From contig DFFG01000075.1 of the NCBI GenBank assembly GCA_002368795.1, forward strand, positions 121,833 to 166,605: a stretch of 44,773 bases of DNA. The letters run 5' to 3'. Shown piece after piece: positions 8,655 through 17,631 of this stretch. The notes beneath the pieces were generated by a model. That model was not told where the DNA came from. It worked only from the letters and a program-made list of their open reading frames with translations, and searched no databases. Every line of letters begins with the position of its first letter. Position 1 is the stretch's first letter. This DNA comes from Eubacterium sp. UBA3782 (lineage in GTDB: Bacteria > Bacillota > Clostridia > Lachnospirales > Lachnospiraceae). A program made the position numbers and the translations under genes.

Positions 8655-9764
8655 ATGACTATATACTTGGTTCAAGTATTTTTGATTACATTGATGAGCG
8701 CAGTGGTTCATCCTGCGGGTAATGAGAAAAGGAAGAAGAGATTCCTCTTCTTTACTTTTGTAATTCTCACTCTAGTTTCAGGAATAAGGGGATATACTGT
8801 AGGTGCGGATACCAAAGTTTATGTGCGCTGGTATGAGAATATAGACTATATTGCAGTCCACAATGGCCGCTTTGAAGCTGGTTTTACCATCTTCATGAAA
8901 GCCCTGCATAAAATATCATCAAACCCTTCATTCCTGCTATTTGTATCATCAATCATATGCATCGGCACATTTTGCATTTTTACAAGTAAATATTCGAAGA
9001 AGCCGACAATCAGTGTTTTACTCTATGTATTATTGGGTGCCTACTTCTCACAAATGAATACAATGCGCCAGTCTCTAGCCCTCTCATTTACGATGTGGGG
9101 TTTTATGCTTATATTGGATGATAGGGAAAACGAACTACATAGTTTACGTAGAATAATTCTATCAGCTCTTCTGATTTTGTTGGCAACAACTTTCCATGCG
9201 ATTGTTGTAGTTACTTTTGTGCCATGGATTCTTATGATTCGTAAGGGAAATAATGAGGACAAATCGCCCCTCTCTATTCAATGGGCAGTAATAAGAACCA
9301 TTCTTCTTGCTGCCATAGTTTTCATGGCATATTCACTATTTATGAGGATAGCACTTGTTATATTGCCAGGATATTCGAATTACTTCTATGGAACTTGGAG
9401 CGATTCGAATTACTTCGCTTCGCTCTTGAAAACATTGATCAGTGTAGTTTTCTTGATTGTTGGAGCGATTGTGTTGCGAGGACGAAAGCTAACCTATTTG
9501 CAGAGGTTCTCCATCATTATGCTCGGACTGAATGTAGTGTTCCTCGTGCTCTCAATGAGAATGGAAATATGGGGAAGAATCGCAAGCTTGTTTGAAATTT
9601 ATACATATTTAATCTGGGTTCCGGAGTTCTTAGGCGAGGTTCGATTGAAAAGCAATAGATGGATCATTGAATGCGCTATAGTTGGTTTCTCTTTTCTGTA
9701 CATGCTTATTGTCTTAGCGTTTCGACCTGAATGGACGCTGGTCGTTCCGTATGTTATAAGATGA
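8655..9764 (+). CDS. EpsG-family membrane protein, probable repeat-unit polymerase
   Basis: This 369-residue polytopic protein has about nine or ten hydrophobic segments from residue 1 to about 355. SGIRGYTVGADTKVYVRWY at about 42-60 is the EpsG-family signature (R-GxxxGxDTxxY). EpsG-like proteins occupy the Wzy position in Gram-positive polysaccharide loci and are thought to polymerise repeat units outside the membrane. It is the only polymerase candidate here and lies 20 bases after a glycosyltransferase and 14 before another, consistent with one operon. The function is known only by family position. Confidence 0.85.
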   Translation: MTIYLVQVFLITLMSAVVHPAGNEKRKKRFLFFTFVILTLVSGIRGYTVGADTKVYVRWYENIDYIAVHNGRFEAGFTIFMKALHKISSNPSFLLFVSSIICIGTFCIFTSKYSKKPTISVLLYVLLGAYFSQMNTMRQSLALSFTMWGFMLILDDRENELHSLRRIILSALLILLATTFHAIVVVTFVPWILMIRKGNNEDKSPLSIQWAVIRTILLAAIVFMAYSLFMRIALVILPGYSNYFYGTWSDSNYFASLLKTLISVVFLIVGAIVLRGRKLTYLQRFSIIMLGLNVVFLVLSMRMEIWGRIASLFEIYTYLIWVPEFLGEVRLKSNRWIIECAIVGFSFLYMLIVLAFRPEWTLVVPYVIR

Positions 9765-9778
9765 TTTGAGGGTTCAAA

Positions 9779-10921
9779 ATGAAGATCATTGTTGCTTTAG
9801 TAGGAAATTCTAATAAATTCCCCCCCACCGTTAGTCTCTTAAATGCTTTAGGAGATTTACAAGTTGAAACGGTTCTTGTCACGACAAAAACCAGCTACAA
9901 ATCGATTAATAACTGTGTGTCAACAGATGTAATCGACTTAGATTATGAATCTTATTCACCCGTACAGAAAATGATGTTAATTCCTCTTCTGAGGAAAGAA
10001 TTGTGGGAGAAGATAGAACATCACTATACAGATGGTTCTGTGATATGGGTAGTAACGGATGTTACATTGAAATATTTGGGTTATAGACTAATAGGAAAAA
10101 GGTATGTGCTGCAGTTCTTAGAACTATCAGATAAACTTGTCTATTACAAAAAGATACCGTGGCTGCACCTAAATGCGGCAAAGCTTTGCAATAATGCAAT
10201 CCAAGTGGTAGTTCCCGAGTATAACCGAGCGCACATATTGCAAGCGCTATGGAATATTAATAAATTGCCTGTGGTGATATCCAACTGCCCTTATAATCAC
10301 GAAAACATCAAGAAAGACAATACTGTTTATGATGAAAAAGCCAGGAATATACTAAATGAAATAGGAAATAAAAAAATAATCCTTTATCAAGGTATCATAG
10401 GGAAGGAAAGACCTCTAGAGCCCATGATTCGGGCCGTGTCATCCCTAGGAGATGAATACGCTTTCGTTGTGATGTCCGGCGGAAAGAATATATATGAAAA
10501 TATAAGAAGCAGGAATTTCTATTTCATTCCATTCGTTGCGCCTCCGGGGCATCTTCAAATTACAAGCCACGCATATATTGGTGTTCTTTCGTATGTTCCT
10601 ACCAAGGAAACGGGTTATTCAGTTTTAAACACACTATATTGTGCACCTAACAAGATATATGAATTCTCTATGTTTGGTATACCGATGATTGGAAATGATA
10701 ACCCCGGGCTAAGGTATGTTTTTCAGACTAAACATATAGGAGAAATATTTGAAAATTGGTCAGAGAAGGCCATTTGTGATGCTATCGGAAAGATTGAGCG
10801 TAAGTATGGAGCGTACTCAAAGGCTGCTATTGATTTCGTTATAAAAGAGGACGTGCTCAAGCAAATTAAGTCAGTACTAGACATAATTAATGAGATATTA
10901 TTGAGAGAAAAGGGTCGCTGA
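9779..10921 (+). CDS. Glycosyltransferase, GT4-like
   Basis: This 380-residue protein has a GT-B appearance: an N-terminal Rossmann start (KIIVALVGNSNKFPPT), a central strand KKIILYQGIIGKERPLEPMIRAV and a donor-site segment PNKIYEFSMFGIPMIGNDNPGL near 299-320 that matches the family motif (P-K-E/F-A-G-P). It is more divergent than the transferase at 7522, so the exact family is less certain. It sits in a tight run (14 bases after the EpsG-like gene, 4 before the second pyruvyl-transferase gene), which supports a role in building the repeat unit. Confidence 0.8.
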   Translation: MKIIVALVGNSNKFPPTVSLLNALGDLQVETVLVTTKTSYKSINNCVSTDVIDLDYESYSPVQKMMLIPLLRKELWEKIEHHYTDGSVIWVVTDVTLKYLGYRLIGKRYVLQFLELSDKLVYYKKIPWLHLNAAKLCNNAIQVVVPEYNRAHILQALWNINKLPVVISNCPYNHENIKKDNTVYDEKARNILNEIGNKKIILYQGIIGKERPLEPMIRAVSSLGDEYAFVVMSGGKNIYENIRSRNFYFIPFVAPPGHLQITSHAYIGVLSYVPTKETGYSVLNTLYCAPNKIYEFSMFGIPMIGNDNPGLRYVFQTKHIGEIFENWSEKAICDAIGKIERKYGAYSKAAIDFVIKEDVLKQIKSVLDIINEILLREKGR

Positions 10922-10925
10922 TAGC

Positions 10926-12077
10926 ATGGATGATATAGTTTGTAATAATAAAAAGAAAATTGGAATTGTCACCATACATTTCGGCTTTAATTACGGTTCG
11001 GTTTTACAGAGCTATGCGCTAGCCTCGTATCTTAATAGTGAGTTTCAGTGGGGGTGTGCGAAGGTAATTGATTATATTCCTAATCGATATGCTTTGAAAA
11101 ATAGAATTTTCCAAAAAAGAGGTCGATTACTTATAAAAATGATATATCCATTTGCGGTGATTCCGTTTCAAGTAATCACACAAATAAAGTTTGAGCGATT
11201 TATTAGAAAGCACATTCCGGTCACGGATAGAGTTCATAGTTTACAGGAAGTCGATGTCGTTAGTAGAGAAATGGATTTGCTGATCACAGGAAGCGATCAA
11301 GTTTGGAATACTGACTATAATGGTGGAATTGATCCTGTATATTATCTATTTTTTGGGAGAAAAGACGCATATCGGTTGGCTTATGCAGCAAGTTGCGGAA
11401 AGACTTATTCTACCGAAGAATGGAGACAGATGGAAGCTCTGCTCTCTAAAATAGATAGAATCACCTTACGGGAAAACGATGCAGTGGAGTTTTTTCATAA
11501 GAAGGGCTTTGTTAACGCGGAGCAATTGCTGGATCCGACATTTTTAGTGCCTAAAGATGAGTGGATGAAGTTGGCCAAGCCGCCCAAAATTAAGGACTAT
11601 GTGCTAGTGTATGCCTTGGACAAGAAAGTTGATGAACTGTTAATGGTTGCACACAGAATTGCTAGTACAAGCGGTCTGAAAGTTGCCGTGATAAACTACT
11701 GCCATGTATGGAACAGGTACGATGCAGATTATGTCTTTAGGAACAAGACACCTGCAGAGTTCTTAGGATTATTGAGTAACGCAAGCGCTGTTGTTACTAA
11801 TTCGTTCCATGGCATTGCTTTTTCGATTATTTTGGAAAAGCAATTTTATGTGCTGAAAAGAGAAAAATATAATAGTAGATTAGACAGTGTTTTACAACTC
11901 TTCGATTTGAAAGATCGATATGTGGATGTGGATTCATCTGCTTTTGATATTAAGAAAAGAATTGACTATCACAAGGTGAATGCTGTGAAAAATGAGTACA
12001 TCAGGAAATCTCAAAAGATTCTACAGGAAGCGTTAGCTGATTGTGATGCAAAACAGGATTCGTGCTTAGGTGATTGA
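10926..12077 (+). CDS. Polysaccharide pyruvyl transferase family protein (copy 2)
   Basis: A 383-residue second member of the CsaB/WcaK family. FNYGSVLQSYAL near 21-32, GSDQVWN at 122-128 (the canonical form), LDPTFLV at 202-208 and TNSFHG at 291-296 are visible. It is clearly diverged from the copy at 5094, so the locus probably carries two specificities rather than a recent duplication. Its stop overlaps the likely ribosome site of the iron-sulfur protein gene starting at 12079, repeating the pairing seen upstream. It probably acts on the sugar chain in the cytosol; transfer of pyruvate is inferred from family. Confidence 0.87.
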   Translation: MDDIVCNNKKKIGIVTIHFGFNYGSVLQSYALASYLNSEFQWGCAKVIDYIPNRYALKNRIFQKRGRLLIKMIYPFAVIPFQVITQIKFERFIRKHIPVTDRVHSLQEVDVVSREMDLLITGSDQVWNTDYNGGIDPVYYLFFGRKDAYRLAYAASCGKTYSTEEWRQMEALLSKIDRITLRENDAVEFFHKKGFVNAEQLLDPTFLVPKDEWMKLAKPPKIKDYVLVYALDKKVDELLMVAHRIASTSGLKVAVINYCHVWNRYDADYVFRNKTPAEFLGLLSNASAVVTNSFHGIAFSIILEKQFYVLKREKYNSRLDSVLQLFDLKDRYVDVDSSAFDIKKRIDYHKVNAVKNEYIRKSQKILQEALADCDAKQDSCLGD

Positions 12078-12078
12078 A

Positions 12079-13263
12079 ATGATAATAGCCCCAAAAGAAA
12101 AATGCACAGGATGTGAACTATGTGTCAATGTGTGTGCGCAAAAGGCAATTCAAATGCGGGAAGACCAGTACGGTTTCCTATATCCTGAAGTTGATAATTC
12201 ACGATGTGTTCAGTGCGGCTTGTGCTCAAAAAAGTGCCCTGCAAATCTCGTAAATCAATTCAGGGTAAACGACATAGAACCAAAGGCCTACGCTGTTATA
12301 AATCATAACAAGAAAAAGTATATGCAAGGATCCTCTGGTGGTTTTTTTTCTGCATTAGCAGAATGGTGTGTTAGTCAAAATGGTGTTGTCTTCGGTGCAG
12401 CGTGGGATGATGCCCTTAACGTAGCGCATATTGGTGTAGAAGATGGTAATAAACTCTTACAGTTGTATAAGTCAAAGTATGTCCAAAGTCGCATAAATCA
12501 CGTATATAAGGAAGTTAGGGATAAGCTAATTGAGGGCAAAATAGTTCTCTTTTCAGGGACACCATGCCAAGTGGCCGCATTGAAGAGCTATTTAGGGAAG
12601 AAGTATGATAAGCTTTACTGTGTAGATGTTGTGTGCCACGGAGTACCTAATAATAAAATTTTCCACAGTTATTTGGATTACATTGAAAGGCTAAAACATA
12701 AAAAAATCGAAAAATATGAGTTCCGGGGAAAGGTAGAGCTTCTTGGAAACTACAATTCGATTGTCTATTTGAAGAAAAGCATTAGGATTGTTCCTTGGCA
12801 ATGTGATCCCTATGTGTATCTCTTCATGCATGGATACATAAACAGGGAGAGTTGTTTCTCTTGCAAATACGCATGTAAAAATCGCGTGGGCGACATAACA
12901 CTATCGGATTATTGGGGATATAAGGAACGGCATGCCTCATTTGATGTCCGATGTGGTATCTCACTTGTACTTGTAAATACAGAGAAGGGTTCACAATTAT
13001 TTGAACATGTGCAGGATGCAGTCCAATGCGAAGAAACTGACTTGCAGTATGCTATTGAGCAGAATGCTCAACTCAAACAACCGACTATTCGACCTGCTGA
13101 ACGAAATAAGCTACTGGAAGGCTGGAGAAAGCAAGGATTTTCATATTTATATCAAGAATTCTTAAATAGATCTGATAGGAGATATAAATATTGGTTAAAA
13201 GTGCTTTTGGTAAAATCTTACAGTAATATACTACATAAAAGGTTATTTCCCAGGAGCGAATAG
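12079..13263 (+). CDS. [4Fe-4S] / F420-hydrogenase-beta-family oxidoreductase of the polysaccharide locus (copy 2)
   Basis: A 394-residue paralogue of the protein at 6177. Cys9, 12, 15 and 19 form the first cluster motif (here followed by Ala rather than Pro), and RCVQCGLCSKKCP forms the second. SSGGFFSAL, GTPCQVAALKSYLG, DVVCHGVPN and CFSCKYACKNRVGDITLSDYWG follow in family order. I chose ATG 12079, preceded by AGGTGA at 5 bases. A GTG three codons upstream (12070) also opens the frame but overlaps the previous gene. It is coupled to the pyruvyl-transferase-family gene just before it. Enzyme activity is unknown. Confidence 0.85.
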   Translation: MIIAPKEKCTGCELCVNVCAQKAIQMREDQYGFLYPEVDNSRCVQCGLCSKKCPANLVNQFRVNDIEPKAYAVINHNKKKYMQGSSGGFFSALAEWCVSQNGVVFGAAWDDALNVAHIGVEDGNKLLQLYKSKYVQSRINHVYKEVRDKLIEGKIVLFSGTPCQVAALKSYLGKKYDKLYCVDVVCHGVPNNKIFHSYLDYIERLKHKKIEKYEFRGKVELLGNYNSIVYLKKSIRIVPWQCDPYVYLFMHGYINRESCFSCKYACKNRVGDITLSDYWGYKERHASFDVRCGISLVLVNTEKGSQLFEHVQDAVQCEETDLQYAIEQNAQLKQPTIRPAERNKLLEGWRKQGFSYLYQEFLNRSDRRYKYWLKVLLVKSYSNILHKRLFPRSE

Positions 13264-13264
13264 T

Positions 13265-14680
13265 ATGGCGAAGGCAAACAGAGCGAAGAGCTTAGCAAAG
13301 GATACTTTATTGTTTGGGGTCAGCAGCTTTGGCTCAAAAATACTAGTTTTTTTATTGACGCCGCTCTATACGAGCATTCTAGATACTGCAGATTTCGGTG
13401 TTGCAGATTTGATACAGACAACCGTAAATTTTATCTATCCTATCTTGACTTTGGCTATAGCCGAGGCGACACTACGCTTTGTAATGGACAAGGAGAACGA
13501 CAGGAAAGCTTTATTGTCTAACGCGTTAATGGTTGTTTCAATGTCAACATTTCTCCTAATACTGGTGACTCCTGTTGTAAGGAATATTAGTCAGGATATA
13601 GGCAAATACTGGATTTTTTTTCTGATAATATATTTTCTTTTCAATATTTATAATTGCCTTTCTTTCTATCTGAAGGGTATTGGCAAAACGCGTACATTTG
13701 CCATAGCAGGGGTGCTACATACTGTCGTCATTGTCTGTTCAAATATTCTGCTGCTAGTTGTTTTCAAAGTTGGCATATTGGGGTATCTTTTCTCGCAAGT
13801 AATAGGGTATTTTTTAGCTAGTTGCTATATTCTGCTTCGAGAAAGGGTTTATCGTGCTATTTCGATATCGGCTATTTCAATTTCGTTACTGCGAAAAATG
13901 GTTAGGTATAGTGCACCTATCATCCCTACTTTGGCTGCTTGGTCTTTGAATATTAGCGTTGATAAATATATGCTGATTTGGTTGTCGGGTCTAGGCATCA
14001 GTGGTATATACAGTGTAGCGCATCGAATTCCCTCTATGCTCTCTACTATTTTAACCATCTTTGTTCAGGCTTGGCAGCTCTCTGCTATCAAATCTTATGG
14101 TGATGATGACGAGGGGGAGTATTACACGCACGTTTATAATGGCTTGTTAGTTGTTAGCATCTTTATTTGCTTTATTTTGTTTTTTTTCAATAAAGTTATT
14201 GCGTCTATCTTATTTAAAAAGGATTATTATATTGCGTGGCAATATGTACCAATGCTTCTTTTGGCAGCTATGTATTCGTGCCTTTCCGGCTTTCTTGCAG
14301 CCCCGTTTCGGGCATCGAAGAAGACAGGTGGGCTGTTTCATTCACAATTAGTGGGTCTGTTCGTGAATGTGGGATTAAACTATGCGTTTATCATTCGGTA
14401 TGGGGCAATAGGTGCGGCTCTGTCTACCGCGATATGTTCTTTGATTGTGTGGATTATTCGTCTGGTTGGCGCTCTTAAACTAGTGAAGATGAAACTGAAC
14501 TATGCCACTGAGATTTTGAATCATATTCTATTGTTCATTTGTGCCTTTATCGTAATGCGAGATGTCCCCCATGTTTATTTGTACCTCGGAAGTGCACTTG
14601 TCGTTTTTATTATTACAAATATTAAAACTTTGAAGGATATAGCTGGCTACTTGAAAAAAACACTACATCTCAAAGAGTGA
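13265..14680 (+). CDS. Polysaccharide flippase (Wzx/MOP superfamily)
   Basis: This 471-residue membrane protein has about 12-14 hydrophobic segments spread over its length. The N-terminus KDTLLFGVSSFGSKILVFLLTPLYTSIL is typical of lipid-linked oligosaccharide flippases, which move the undecaprenyl-linked repeat unit across the cytoplasmic membrane. It begins two bases after the iron-sulfur protein gene ends, with AGGAG just inside that gene, so it is part of the same operon. With the initiating transferase and EpsG-like polymerase it completes a Wzx/Wzy-type assembly route. I see no chain-length regulator or tyrosine kinase in the window. Confidence 0.9.
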   Translation: MAKANRAKSLAKDTLLFGVSSFGSKILVFLLTPLYTSILDTADFGVADLIQTTVNFIYPILTLAIAEATLRFVMDKENDRKALLSNALMVVSMSTFLLILVTPVVRNISQDIGKYWIFFLIIYFLFNIYNCLSFYLKGIGKTRTFAIAGVLHTVVIVCSNILLLVVFKVGILGYLFSQVIGYFLASCYILLRERVYRAISISAISISLLRKMVRYSAPIIPTLAAWSLNISVDKYMLIWLSGLGISGIYSVAHRIPSMLSTILTIFVQAWQLSAIKSYGDDDEGEYYTHVYNGLLVVSIFICFILFFFNKVIASILFKKDYYIAWQYVPMLLLAAMYSCLSGFLAAPFRASKKTGGLFHSQLVGLFVNVGLNYAFIIRYGAIGAALSTAICSLIVWIIRLVGALKLVKMKLNYATEILNHILLFICAFIVMRDVPHVYLYLGSALVVFIITNIKTLKDIAGYLKKTLHLKE

Positions 14681-14730
14681 TTACCCGCCGGGGTTAATTT
14701 CCAGAATTCCTTGGCCTGAAAGGATTGTTA

Positions 14731-15852
14731 ATGAAAAAGGTAATGTTGGTCTTCGGCACAAGGCCAGAAGCAATCAAGATGTGCCCATTGGTGAATGAAC
14801 TGAAGACTAGAAACGGTATTCAAACGATTGTCTGCGTTACGGCACAACACCGACAGATGTTAGATCAGGTTCTGGAGACATTCGGGGTCATACCGGATTA
14901 TGACCTAAACATAATGAAGGACAGACAGACCCTTTTTGACATCACTACGAACGCCCTGAATGGGTTAAAGTCTGTGTTGGAAGAGGTAAAACCAGATGTC
15001 GCTTTAGTACATGGAGACACAAGTACTACATTCGTAACAGCACTAGCATGCTTCTACCTTCAGATTCCAGTAGGACATGTTGAAGCGGGCCTGCGCACCT
15101 ACAACATCTATTCTCCCTATCCAGAAGAATTCAACCGTGAGGCTGTATCAATTATTTCTCAGTACAATTTTGCTCCGACGCCTTTAGCACGCCAGAATCT
15201 TCTCAATGAAGGCCGCAAAGCTCAGAGTATTTATGTGACCGGCAATACGGTAATCGATGCTATGCAGCATACAGTCAGGGAAGACTATACACATCCAGAG
15301 CTTAACTGGGTTGGAAACGGAAAACTAATCTTTATTACTGCACATCGTCGGGAGAATCTCGGTGAGCCTATGCACCACATGTTCCGGGCTATACGTCGTG
15401 TATTGGATGAGCATCCGGAGTGCAAGGCAGTTTACCCGATCCACATGAATCCTGCTGTGAGAGCAGCTGCGGATGAAGAACTGGGCGATTGTGATCAGAT
15501 CCATATCATCGAGCCGATGGAGGTCTTTGATTGCCATAACTTTGAAGCGCGTAGCTACTTGTGCCTTACGGATTCTGGCGGGATCCAAGAAGAGTGTCCG
15601 TCCTATGGAGTACCAGTTCTGGTTATGAGAGACACAACTGAACGGCCTGAGGGCGTGGATGCTGGAACACTGAAACTGGTAGGTACTGATGAGGAGATGA
15701 TATACAGAACCTTCAAGCTTCTACTTGAAGATGAGAACGAATATGATAAGATGAGCCATGCCTGCAATCCATACGGAGATGGACATGCATGTAAGCGTAT
15801 AGCAGATATTTTGGAATTCGGGACATATGAGCCTTGGGTAGCAGGAAACTGA
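14731..15852 (+). CDS. wecB: UDP-N-acetylglucosamine 2-epimerase, non-hydrolysing
   Basis: This 373-residue cytosolic enzyme interconverts UDP-GlcNAc and UDP-ManNAc, supplying ManNAc-type donors for the polysaccharide. Family motifs are clear: GTRPEAIKM at 9-17, then HGDTSTTF, VGHVEAGLRT, TAHRREN and DSGGIQEE in order. I chose ATG 14731, which follows AAAGGA by 6 bases; a TTG two codons upstream is less likely. It lies 50 bases after the flippase gene. No UDP-ManNAc dehydrogenase is nearby, so ManNAc itself is the more likely end sugar. The start of the protein reads MKKVMLVFG. Confidence 0.93.
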   Translation: MKKVMLVFGTRPEAIKMCPLVNELKTRNGIQTIVCVTAQHRQMLDQVLETFGVIPDYDLNIMKDRQTLFDITTNALNGLKSVLEEVKPDVALVHGDTSTTFVTALACFYLQIPVGHVEAGLRTYNIYSPYPEEFNREAVSIISQYNFAPTPLARQNLLNEGRKAQSIYVTGNTVIDAMQHTVREDYTHPELNWVGNGKLIFITAHRRENLGEPMHHMFRAIRRVLDEHPECKAVYPIHMNPAVRAAADEELGDCDQIHIIEPMEVFDCHNFEARSYLCLTDSGGIQEECPSYGVPVLVMRDTTERPEGVDAGTLKLVGTDEEMIYRTFKLLLEDENEYDKMSHACNPYGDGHACKRIADILEFGTYEPWVAGN

Positions 15853-15862
15853 GGTATGAATC

Positions 15863-16512
15863 ATGACTTATGAAGGCTTGCACTTGAAATTGTCGAAACA
15901 ATATAGGCTTAGATTTGCTAAAGGAAGACAAAAAAACTTAAGGACACGAACTTTACGATCATATCCAATAACTGCTGGGGTGGAATGTTGTACGAGAGTT
16001 ATGATCTTCCAAAAGAGTCGCCTACTGTAGGAATCTTCTTTATGGCAGACGAGTATATTAAGTTCCTTGGAGATATCAAAGGCTATACATCAAAAGAGCT
16101 TACATTTATTCCGCCAGTGTCCTCTCGGTATGCTGATGAACTGAGAAAAGATAAGCGGTTTGGATCGTATCCCATTGACGTAGTAAATGATGTTGAGATT
16201 GCTTTTCTGCATTATAACACGGAACAAAAAGCAAAAGAAAAATGGGAACGCAGATGCGCAAGAATCAACTGGGATAAACTGATTGTAAAGTTTAATGATC
16301 AAAATGGATGTCGGGAAGAACACGTCAAAGCATTCTCTGAGTTGCCATTTAAGAATAAGCTTTTCTTCACTATTCATGACTGGCCCGTGACGAAGTGGGA
16401 TGGATATTATGTTATAAAGCAATACACACGCGACGAATGTATTACTGCCTCTCACGAGCCATTTGGAAGAAATCACTATGTGGATCTCACAAAGCTTATT
16501 AATGAGGTCTAA
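15863..16512 (+). CDS. DUF1919-family protein, split by a -1 frameshift
   Basis: The DUF1919 family (often in capsule loci, possibly acyl-transferring; function not firmly known) normally has FTIISNNCWGG near its N-terminus. Here that motif lies upstream of the long 15985-16512 frame, in the same frame but with no start codon. A start exists in the other frame: ATG 15863, preceded by GAGG at 8 bases, encoding a basic N-terminus (LKLSKQYRLRFAKGRQ). The two frames join exactly at a run of seven A (15930-15936) as A AAA AAC, by a -1 shift. The joined product is about 215 residues. This can be a disabling indel, a sequencing error, or recoding by slippage. The C-terminal part, with FFMADEYIKFL, IHDWPVT and GRNHYVDL, is intact. 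Confidence 0.75.
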
Positions 16513-16539
16513 AAGTATCAATACATATTTGAAAAATTC

Positions 16540-16824
16540 ATGTATTTGTCAGTCCATGATAATGCAGGAAACACAATTGATTATCATTTTTTTAACGGCA
16601 ATGTTCCAAACAAAATACAGAGCTTGAGGTTTGCTGTTCAAAATCAGTGCACTAATACAACTAAGCCCACAATCTATAGTATTGCCTTAGATGATCCAGC
16701 AGTAGAGACCCCGGGAACTGTCAGAATAACAGCTGACCTGAGTGACAATCTATCCGGTATTGGCTATGCACATATTAGTTTCGCAAAATGGATAGCGGAC
16801 AATATGGAGTATGCGGGTTACTAG
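16540..16824 (+). pseudogene. Fragment of a secreted protein with an Ig-like domain
   Basis: About 94 residues, beginning YLSVHDNAGNTIDYHFF and continuing to a segment with PGTVRITADLSDNLSGIGYAHISF. This resembles bacterial Ig-like/adhesion repeats, where 'DNAGN' and 'D.LSGI' turns are common. There is no signal peptide, no convincing ribosome site and no remainder of a larger protein, so it is probably an orphan piece of a formerly longer gene. Confidence 0.45.
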
Positions 16825-16857
16825 AGTTAGGGGCAGATGGTAAATGTGGTTTAGTCT

Positions 16858-17268
16858 ATGATAACGTATGATGACAAAGGTTATGTGATTCGCAGTGTGG
16901 ATTCTTTTTCCGGAGAGGTGTTATACCGTGGAGTCCGCGGGCTTTATTCTTATGAGAAGGATGCGCTCCATCCAGGTGATACCTATACCCTGTCAGGAGC
17001 AAAAAGAGCCCTGGCAAATTTACAGAGGATGTATCCGGACAAGGAGTTTATTTCCATCGAACGGCTCAGCTGTTATTATGACAACGCTTCAGATCGTGAA
17101 AGCTCTTCAGATTCCAGAGAGAAGATTTATGATGCGATCAGTCATGCCATGAATCGGCTGGATGAGCTTTGGGATGGAAATGATTTTGATAATGGCGACA
17201 AGATGAGGATTAATGAAGTGCGCGCAGACCTGCGCTGGATCAAAAGCCTGCTGCTAAGACGGAAGTGA
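16858..17268 (+). CDS. Hypothetical protein, full-length member of a local paralogue pair
   Basis: This 136-residue protein of unknown function is charged, soluble, and has no signal peptide or recognised domain. It opens YDDKGYVIRSVDSFSGEVLYRG, has a middle SGAKRALANLQRMYPDKEF and ends in a helical Arg/Lys-rich tail (RWIKSLLLRRK). A truncated relative at 27062-27355 shares most of its first 80 residues, which supports this being a real coding family. The ribosome site is weak. It sits just before the RNase III-like gene and its promoter; no link to that gene is shown. Confidence 0.6.
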   Translation: MITYDDKGYVIRSVDSFSGEVLYRGVRGLYSYEKDALHPGDTYTLSGAKRALANLQRMYPDKEFISIERLSCYYDNASDRESSSDSREKIYDAISHAMNRLDELWDGNDFDNGDKMRINEVRADLRWIKSLLLRRK

Positions 17269-17321
17269 TCAGGGATATTCCTGCCTTTTTGACGAGCCTC
17301 CCCTGACTTTTTGCGATTGTC

Positions 17322-17350
17322 TTGTAATTACGTTGCTGCCTGGTTATAAT
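17322..17350 (+). promoter_or_regulatory. Sigma-A promoter candidate for the RNase III-like gene
   Basis: TTGTAA (17322-17327) and TATAAT (17345-17350) are separated by 17 bases. Transcription from here would give a leader of roughly 275 bases before ATG 17632. The leader contains a short open frame without a ribosome site, which I do not call, and the hairpin at 17582-17623. Confidence 0.55.
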
Positions 17351-17581
17351 TATTTTTACATGGATGGCATGAGGCATTTGGCTGTATGTACATCATCCTG
17401 GCTGGCAGCTTGCGAGGGCTCCCAGGCAGAGAGGCGGCGTACAGATAAGTGTGTATATGGGATCAATGGGAAATCGCGCAGGTATTCTGTTTTATTGGGA
17501 TCAGTATTTCCTCCTTCTGATCGTTGTAAAGTGGAATGTGTTTTGTGTTGGCGCGCGGAACAATAGAAAACGGAAATCATG

Positions 17582-17623
17582 CCTCCATGTATATTTTGAC
17601 CAATGAATGTCAGAACATGGAGG
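17582..17623 (+). promoter_or_regulatory. Hairpin sequestering the ribosome site of the RNase III-like gene
   Basis: CCTCCATGT (17582-17590) pairs perfectly with ACATGGAGG (17615-17623). The second arm contains GGAGG, the Shine-Dalgarno sequence 8 bases before ATG 17632. When folded the site would be hidden. Since the encoded protein is itself predicted to cut double-stranded RNA, self-regulation by cleavage or binding is an attractive inference. Confidence 0.5.
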
Positions 17624-17631
17624 ATTTTTTT

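Noticed and set aside
6177..13263. Evidence of coenzyme F420 metabolism
   Set aside because: The name comes from a broad family. No F420 biosynthesis genes are seen, and the context is capsule assembly.
17333..17566. 77-residue frame upstream of the RNase III-like gene
   Set aside because: No ribosome site and no recognisable protein; it fits the untranslated leader better.
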